From Streptomonospora salina (GTDB lineage Bacteria > Actinomycetota > Actinomycetes > Streptosporangiales > Streptosporangiaceae): a stretch of 64,000 bases of DNA. Where the stretch lies: assembly GCF_014204715.1 (NCBI RefSeq), contig NZ_JACHLY010000001.1, positions 806,001 to 870,000 of the forward strand. The letters run 5' to 3'. A program made the position numbers and the translations under genes. The notes under the pieces were generated by a model that was not told the origin of the DNA, ran no database searches, and saw only the letters and a list, made by a program, of their open reading frames with translations. Shown here in pieces: positions 59,392 to 64,000 of this stretch (the first letter of the stretch is position 1; every line of letters begins with the position of its first letter).

Positions 59392-59525
59392 CGGGACGCG
59401 GCGGGTGACGCCGCTCAGAACCGGGCCGGCCACCGCGCACGCGCGGTGGCCGGCCGCTTGAGCGGGGGCGCCCTGTCGGGCCGGCGGCGGGAACCGCGAG
59501 GCACCGCGGCGGGGGGGGCGACGGG

Positions 59526-60557
59526 TCAGCCGCCGCCACCCCCGCCTCCCCCGCCGCCGGCACCACCTCCGCCTCCGCCGCCTCCGCCTGCACCACCGCC
59601 ACCGGCGCCGCCACCGGCCGCACCGCCGCCGACCCCGCCGACGCCCCGACCGCCGCCGCTCCCCCGGGTGCGGTAGGAACTCACCGCCAACAGCGCGAAG
59701 ACGGCCGGCCCGACGATGAGCACAATCAGCATCACGCGTTCGCGAAGGGCGTCGGACCCCGCCTCCGAGTCGCCGCTGCCGCCGCCTCCGGCCTCCTGGG
59801 GAGCGGGCGCGGGAGCGGGAACGTCCACCGCCCCCGCGCCGAGTCCGAGGTCGATGCTGAAGGCCTGTCCGGGATCGATCCGGCCGCTGGCGAACGACGC
59901 GTCGCCGCCCTGCGAGTCGGCTCTCCGGCAGGACGCCGTCGACGAGGGCTCGCCGGCGTAGCAATCGGCGCTGTCGACCGTCCCGGGGGTGTGCACCCGG
60001 GCCCGCGCCGACTCCACGGGGATCTCCCATCCGCTGCCGACGATGTCCTGGAACAGCCGGGGACGGCCCTCGGGCCCCTCGGTCAGCAGCGTCTCGTAGG
60101 TGTAGGTGAACACGAACGTCTTCTCGCCCGTCAGTTCGATGTCGCGGTCCGAACCGATCCGGGCCACGTCCGCGCCGTCGCCGCTTTCGGTCTCGACGGG
60201 ACCGACGCCCGCGGCGTCGGCGACCACCAGGTCCGTGAGCCCGAAGGACCGCTCCTGGCCGTCGATCGCGCCGCTGTGGGGCACCCACCGCTCCACCGGG
60301 CCGCCCGCCCCCTCTCCCAGGCGGTACGTCAGCTCCTCGCGCACCCGGACCGCGCCGTCTTCGGCTACGGTCACGTCCGCGGCGAAGTCGGTGATCGCCC
60401 GCTCGGTCTCCGCCGTGTCTCCGGTGCCGGCCGCCGCCGGCGGTACCGTCCACATCCCGGCCAGCGCGGCCGCCGCCAGACTCGCGGCCGCCGCGCGGAC
60501 GGCGCTTGGCGTCCCCGCCGGCCCTCCGGTTCGCGTTCCCGTCGTCGTCGACTCCAT
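59526..60557 (-). CDS. DUF2207 membrane protein with poly-glycine tail
   Basis: 343 residues. Signal peptide, extracytoplasmic DUF2207 domain (ITDFAADVTVAEDGAVRVRE, EELTYRLGEG, FVFTYTYETLLTEG) and one C-terminal membrane helix (VMLIVLIVGPAVFALLAVSS). Then a roughly 45-residue tail of Gly with spaced Ala, as in many actinobacterial DUF2207 proteins, but here the cytoplasmic second DUF2207 domain is missing, so it is a short version. Two Cys (DSADCYAG, STASCRRA) may form a disulphide. Function unknown. Confidence 0.8.
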   Translation of the reverse strand: MESTTTGTRTGGPAGTPSAVRAAAASLAAAALAGMWTVPPAAAGTGDTAETERAITDFAADVTVAEDGAVRVREELTYRLGEGAGGPVERWVPHSGAIDGQERSFGLTDLVVADAAGVGPVETESGDGADVARIGSDRDIELTGEKTFVFTYTYETLLTEGPEGRPRLFQDIVGSGWEIPVESARARVHTPGTVDSADCYAGEPSSTASCRRADSQGGDASFASGRIDPGQAFSIDLGLGAGAVDVPAPAPAPQEAGGGGSGDSEAGSDALRERVMLIVLIVGPAVFALLAVSSYRTRGSGGGRGVGGVGGGAAGGGAGGGGAGGGGGGGGGAGGGGGGGGGG

Positions 60558-60631
60558 ACCGGATCCGACTCACCGACCGGGCCTCCGGTTCCACAGCCGC
60601 CCTGTGCGGCCGGATCCGGACGCCGACGGGC

Positions 60632-61027
60632 TCAGGGCTCCCGCGGCACCGCTCCCGGGGCGCGGGCGGCCCGGTCCGCTTCGTCACCGGGTGCGTTCCC
60701 CGGCTCGTCCCCGCCCGTATCGGCGCGCCGCCCGGCCGCGCCGCCGATGATGGCGTCCAGGGCGGCGACGTGGCCGTGGAACGCCGTGTCGCCCTCCTCG
60801 GTGATGTCCACCCGGGTGCGGCGCCGGCCGCGGCCGAGGTTCTCCTTGCGCACGGTCAGATAACCGGCCGCTTCCAGAGCGCCCAGGTGCTTGGAGAGGA
60901 CGGAGTCGCTGACGCCCAGCTCGTCGCGGATGAACCGGAACTCGATCGCCGCGCCCGCAGCGGCCATCGCCATGATCGACAGCCGCGTGGAGGCGTGGAT
61001 GAGCTCGTCGAACCGCGGCGCCGCCAC
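60632..61027 (-). CDS. winged-helix transcriptional regulator (HTH_34 type)
   Basis: 131 residues. Its GTG start overlaps the stop of the upstream membrane-protein gene by one base (TAGTG). DNA-binding domain FDELIHASTRLSIMAMAAAG, FIRDELGVSDSVLSKHLGAL and GYLTVRKENLGRGRRRTRVD. MarR-like small regulator, with a disordered C-terminus. Partner and probable sensor: the coupled membrane protein. Dyads ACTTTC-N7-GAAAGT and TTTCC-N5-GGAAA upstream of the operon are candidate autoregulatory sites. Confidence 0.85.
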   Translation of the reverse strand: MAAPRFDELIHASTRLSIMAMAAAGAAIEFRFIRDELGVSDSVLSKHLGALEAAGYLTVRKENLGRGRRRTRVDITEEGDTAFHGHVAALDAIIGGAAGRRADTGGDEPGNAPGDEADRAARAPGAVPREP

Positions 61028-61506
61028 TACCGGGCTCCCGGGGAGGATCGGCGCGGCCCGAAGGAGACCCACCACATCCACTGGGCGAAGAACCACGTGA
61101 CGACCGCCGCCGGGAGGCCCGCCGCGAAGGGCGCCAGCCACTCGGCCAGGTGGTCGTCCAGAATCGAATCGGCCAGGAGGAACACGGCGAGGATCCCCAC
61201 GAGCCAGGCCGCGGTCACCGCCAAGCGCAGGGGCGTCCACATCGGGCGCCGAGCGCCCACCGGGCTGCGCCCCGCCCGCACGATGGCCAGCACCCCCGAC
61301 ACGACCAGCGCGGCGAAACCGCCGCCGGCCACCAGCAGGGACCCGGCGGCCCCCAGCTCGATGCTGGCCATGACCAGGTACATGCCCAGTACGTACAGCG
61401 CCGTCATCCACCACACCGGCCGGTAGCGGCCGAGCTCCCGGCCGACCGCCTCCTGTCTGCGCCGCACGCCGTCGCGTGCGGCGCGCGCCTCCTGCTCCTG
61501 TTCCAT
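61027..61506 (-). CDS. four-helix membrane protein coupled to a winged-helix regulator
   Basis: 159 residues from the ATG at 61506. Charged N-terminus (EQEQEARAARDGVRRRQEA) and four hydrophobic helices (about 30-50, 55-77, 90-112, 125-148). Unknown family. Pairs of a winged-helix gene and a small membrane protein occur in many actinobacteria, and the membrane protein may bind or modulate the regulator. Confidence 0.65.
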   Translation of the reverse strand: MEQEQEARAARDGVRRRQEAVGRELGRYRPVWWMTALYVLGMYLVMASIELGAAGSLLVAGGGFAALVVSGVLAIVRAGRSPVGARRPMWTPLRLAVTAAWLVGILAVFLLADSILDDHLAEWLAPFAAGLPAAVVTWFFAQWMWWVSFGPRRSSPGAR

Positions 61507-61533
61507 CACGTGCCTCCCCGAGCGAACCCTCCC

Positions 61534-61575
61534 ACTTTCCACGTTAGAAAGTAGCACGACTTTCCATGACGGAAA
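61534..61575. promoter_or_regulatory. two operator-like dyads upstream of the membrane-protein/regulator pair
   Basis: ACTTTC-N7-GAAAGT (61534-61552) and TTTCC-N5-GGAAA (61561-61575), both perfect and sharing the CTTTCC core. Confidence 0.6.
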
Positions 61576-61730
61576 ACAGGTTGGGGCAGGTCCCCGCGTT
61601 CGGCGGCCGCGAGGCCGGCCGGAGCAGCGCAGCGGCGCGCCGCGCGAAAACCCCGCACGGGCGGGCGCAGCCGTGCCACGCGGATGAACAGCCGATGCGC
61701 GCAGGCCGCAGTGGCCGCGCCGGAGAGGCG

Positions 61731-61771
61731 GGCGCGCCGCCGGACGGACGGGATCCGGCGGCGCGCCTTTT
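61731..61771 (+). terminator. intrinsic terminator with U-tract, plus-strand direction
   Basis: Perfect 14-bp stem (61731-61744 with 61754-61767; arm GGCGCGCCGCCGGA) with a 9-base loop, followed by TTTT on the plus strand. No recognised plus-strand gene ends here, so it may end a short non-coding transcript, or it may act (without U-tail) as the terminator for the minus-strand MpaB-type gene. Confidence 0.65.
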
Positions 61772-61879
61772 CATCCTGCCCGCTACGCCCAGCCAGGGCA
61801 GGACGGCCTTGCAGCGGTAACGCTAGACGAGTCCGCCGCGTGCCGCCCCGGGCTGGCCGCCTCCGGCCAGCACATGCGA

Positions 61880-63058
61880 TCAGGCCTCTTCGGCCACCGC
61901 ATCGCGGTACTCGGTTCCCGGAAGATGGGCGAATTCGCCGCGCCGGAACTCGGTGTGCTCGTGCAGCGCCTGCCGCCAGGACTCCTCGGTGGCCCGCTCC
62001 CAGCGGCGCACCCGGGAGTTGGCCATCGCCAGCAGCGGAACGTAAGGGGCGGGGTCCTCAGGTCCGATTCCCAGCGCGTCGGCGAGCTCGTCGCCGTGGA
62101 TCAGCCGGGTCAAGGCGTCCAGCAGCCGCCGGACGGAGTCGCCCTGCAGCGGCAGGACCTGGCCCAGCGGGCCGCCGGCCAGCGCATCCAACAGCGCGTG
62201 CACCAGTGCGCTCGCGGTCTCGTCGGGGCGGTCGTTGGCGGTCTCCACCAGCGCCAGCAGCCGGTCCGCCGACGCGTGGTCGACCACGTCGGCGTAGAAG
62301 CGCGGGTCCACGCCCAGCAGCGCGGCGACGGTGCGCCAGTACCGGTGGAGTTCGCGCTCCTCGTCCTCGCCGAGCACGATGCCGACCTTCTCCAGCGCCC
62401 GGAACGGCACGATGGTGAAGTCCAGCCAGGTGCGGACGGCGTCGACCTGGTTGATGGGCACACCCCAGCGGTCGGCGTCCCAGCCGCGCCGCTGCGTGGC
62501 GGCGCGCACGCGCGCGTGCAGCAGGCGGACCTGGACGGTGTCGGTGTAGCCGGGGGCGCCGCGCAGCAGGCCGCCCGGCAGGATGGCGTTGGTGCGCCAC
62601 AGCGCGGTTTCGGCGAGCCGGCGGCCGGCGGACTCGGTGAGCTTTCCGGTGCCGACGAGCACCCGCGCGATGCCGGGGGCGCTGTAGGTGTGCACCAGCG
62701 ACCCCAGCGCGAGGGCGATGCGGCTCCAGAAGGGGTCGACGGCGATGCCGGCGACGTCGCCGCGCTCCAGCAGGTCGGGGTCGGCGGCGGCGACCGCTTC
62801 TTCGGACTCGCGCAGCAGCTCGGCGATCCCGGCCGGGACGTCGGGCACCGACCCGCGCCCGTCGCTCAGGCCGGCCGCGAGGGTGCGGCGCGCGGCGGCG
62901 CCGCCCGCGTCGAGGTCGGCGAAGGCGGCGTCGGCGACCGGGTCGCCGGTGTTCAGCCCTTCGGTCAGCAGCGCGAGCCGGGATTCGCCGTGCTCGTGGG
63001 CGATCCGCTCCGGCTCGCGGAGGCGCTGCGGGGCGGTCGGGGCTGATTCGTCGGACAT
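61880..63058 (-). CDS. MpaB-family (DUF2236) oxygenase-like protein
   Basis: 392 residues from the ATG at 63058 after AGAAGGG. The MpaB/Lcp-like helical core: DPFWSRIALALGSLVHTYSA, GRRLAETALWRTNAILPGG, RLLHARVRAATQRRGWD, GVPINQVDAVRTWLDFTIVP and FYADVVDHASADRLL. Relatives include latex-clearing haem oxygenase and MpaB of mycophenolic acid synthesis. Substrate here unknown. Monocistronic. Confidence 0.85.
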   Translation of the reverse strand: MSDESAPTAPQRLREPERIAHEHGESRLALLTEGLNTGDPVADAAFADLDAGGAAARRTLAAGLSDGRGSVPDVPAGIAELLRESEEAVAAADPDLLERGDVAGIAVDPFWSRIALALGSLVHTYSAPGIARVLVGTGKLTESAGRRLAETALWRTNAILPGGLLRGAPGYTDTVQVRLLHARVRAATQRRGWDADRWGVPINQVDAVRTWLDFTIVPFRALEKVGIVLGEDEERELHRYWRTVAALLGVDPRFYADVVDHASADRLLALVETANDRPDETASALVHALLDALAGGPLGQVLPLQGDSVRRLLDALTRLIHGDELADALGIGPEDPAPYVPLLAMANSRVRRWERATEESWRQALHEHTEFRRGEFAHLPGTEYRDAVAEEA

Positions 63059-63292
63059 TCGGACCCTTCTTGACGTGCGGGTATGAACGGATCGGCACGG
63101 CCCCGGCTGCGGGACCGCCCTGCGGGTCGGGGTTCGCGCCCGTGCCCGGGGCGCCGAGCGGGGCCGCGCGGGAACCCTATCCACCGCGCCGGCCCGTGCC
63201 CGCTGCGGCCTCGGCCGAGCGTTCGGGCCGCCTCTGGTACGGCAGCCGCAATACGAAACACCCAAGAAGGATATTATGCACTTGTCGACAGG

Positions 63293-63868
63293 CTACCGCG
63301 GAACCGTCGTCCCGATAGCCCAAAAAAGACCGAACCAAAGCACGAACGACACGATTATCCACACGAACCCGAAACGAAAGAGGCGCTCTACTCCACCCGG
63401 CCCGTTTCTCTTCATCGCACGGCGGTGTGTGCGCGCATACCGGTTGATCTCGTCCGCTGCGCGACGATGGTAGCGATCACCGAACAGACTTCCCAGCACA
63501 CTCCCCGACATCCCGATGCAACCGTAGACTTCACCGCCCGCGCTTCGAACCTCCAATGGCCCGTTCCCCGAAGCGGAAGCAACCAGATCCGCTGGAATTC
63601 GATAACGAAAGACGATCCCGTCGACCTCGACGAACCCCGAACGCAATCGCATGCGAGAAAGAAACGCACCTTTAAGCATAACCCAAGCGGCGACCGAAAA
63701 GAGTGCCGACACCGCTAGCGCAACATTGAAGAATTTTGTCGTTGAAAATTCATTGGAATCGAAGGAGAAACCGAAAACCAAAAACGCCAGAAAACCGAAA
63801 CAGAAGACTGAGAAAATAGTCCCTGGAATATTCCGGTAGCTCTTCCCTTCGAGGGATCCAGACATCAT
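63293..63868 (-). CDS. AT-richer membrane protein, unknown
   Basis: 191 residues. Two N-terminal hydrophobic helices (TIFSVFCFGFLAFLVFGF, FFNVALAVSALFSVAAWVML), a central beta-rich cytoplasmic region resembling small PH-like domains (FVEVDGIVFRYRIPADLV), and a C-terminal helix (GFVWIIVSFVLWFGLFWAIG). Codon use (AAT, AAA, ATA, TTC) is much less GC-biased than in neighbouring genes, suggesting acquisition. Start ATG at 63868; the adjacent ATG at 63865 is equivalent. Beyond it, 63869-64000 shows nothing. Confidence 0.6.
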   Translation of the reverse strand: MMSGSLEGKSYRNIPGTIFSVFCFGFLAFLVFGFSFDSNEFSTTKFFNVALAVSALFSVAAWVMLKGAFLSRMRLRSGFVEVDGIVFRYRIPADLVASASGNGPLEVRSAGGEVYGCIGMSGSVLGSLFGDRYHRRAADEINRYARTHRRAMKRNGPGGVERLFRFGFVWIIVSFVLWFGLFWAIGTTVPR

Positions 63869-64000
63869 CCTTCTTTCTCGTGGCGTTCGGCGAGGACCGG
63901 CAGTGGAAGTAACGGCGGTGACCGGACACGGCCGTACCGATCGACCACCGGGGCGCGGGCGCGGGTGCTTCCGAATCCGCAGGCCGAACGGATCAAGAAT

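Larger units (their letters stand above)
61507..61879. other. 373-base gap holding operators and a U-tailed terminator
   Basis: Besides the dyads at 61534-61575, the only strong structure is the hairpin at 61731-61771. An ATG at 61566 opens an 84-codon plus-strand frame, but it starts within the operator, runs past the terminator and has no family resemblance. Confidence 0.5.

Noticed and set aside
56167-60687. 1506-codon open frame on the minus strand antisense to the cellulase
   Set aside because: Composition is the mirror of highly GC-biased codons of the cellulase and DUF2207 genes; no domain is visible and it spans three real genes.
61566-61820. 84-codon plus-strand ORF beginning within the operator region
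   Set aside because: No family resemblance, runs through a strong terminator and shows no coding bias distinct from the opposite frames.

Overview
The window is high-GC DNA with GTG/ATG starts, purine-rich ribosome sites, many 4-base start/stop overlaps and actinomycete marker families (mycothiol-type MDMPI fold, DUF397/Scr1-type regulators, class F sortase, NrtR-like Nudix regulator). A modular GH9 cellulase arranged CBM4-Ig-GH9-FN3-CBM2 is preceded by a perfect TGGGAGCGCTCCCA, the CelR operator known from Thermobifida. That points, by inference, to a mesophilic or thermotolerant member of the Nocardiopsaceae (Nocardiopsis, Streptomonospora or Thermobifida relatives). Large reading frames antisense to the genes below are codon-bias shadows and are left out. 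Left part (1-15 kb): a 5'-truncated secreted alpha/beta hydrolase, an aldo/keto reductase, a gamma-glutamyltransferase-family enzyme, a spermidine-synthase-like protein, a DUF2752 membrane protein, a TetR regulator divergent from an SDR-MaoC pair, a glutathione-independent formaldehyde dehydrogenase, an NLP/NPP1-type secreted protein, an MFS transporter coupled to an MDMPI-family enzyme, and a coupled pair made of a repeat-rich surface protein and a class F sortase. 15.7-23.4 kb is a sugar or polyol uptake locus: ROK regulator, lipoprotein, double ATPase, two permeases and a Gfo/Idh/MocA dehydrogenase. 23.5-29.4 kb holds an SDR enzyme and then a three-gene minus-strand cluster that I consider the most novel part. 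It has a membrane-anchored protein with a PLD-like fold, a multi-pass membrane protein, and a nucleoside-phosphorylase-type effector translationally coupled to it. The C-terminus of the membrane protein and the N-terminus of the effector share the same 22-residue motif, which recalls bacterial amyloid/homotypic signalling motifs. A divergent NrtR-like regulator with a cluster of GACCAT half-sites follows. 29.5-38 kb: a GH16 glucanase with striking upstream dyads, and a five-gene homogentisate catabolic operon (MBL protein, FAD hydroxylase, homogentisate dioxygenase, a conserved unknown protein, fumarylacetoacetase) controlled by a divergent LysR regulator. 38-45.7 kb: a DEAD-box RNA helicase with a long inverted repeat behind it, small secreted or membrane proteins, a DUF1348 protein and TetR regulator sharing two copies of one perfect operator, an MFS exporter, a PPOX-fold protein and a LacI regulator. 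45.7-51 kb is a decayed accessory island: a deleted UvrD-family helicase, a truncated Ser/Thr kinase, a possible homopolymer frameshift, and two gene stumps (one a DUF1998 tail) that meet at a deletion joint. It encloses an intact DUF397/HTH/ATP-binding regulatory module with a 29-codon micro-ORF. 51-64 kb: TetR and quinone-oxidoreductase genes, a two-component ABC glycan exporter divergent from a TetR gene with paired operators, the cellulase, a DUF2207 protein, a winged-helix regulator with its membrane partner, an MpaB-family oxygenase, and an AT-richer membrane protein at the right edge. I saw no tRNA, rRNA, CRISPR array or complete insertion sequence.
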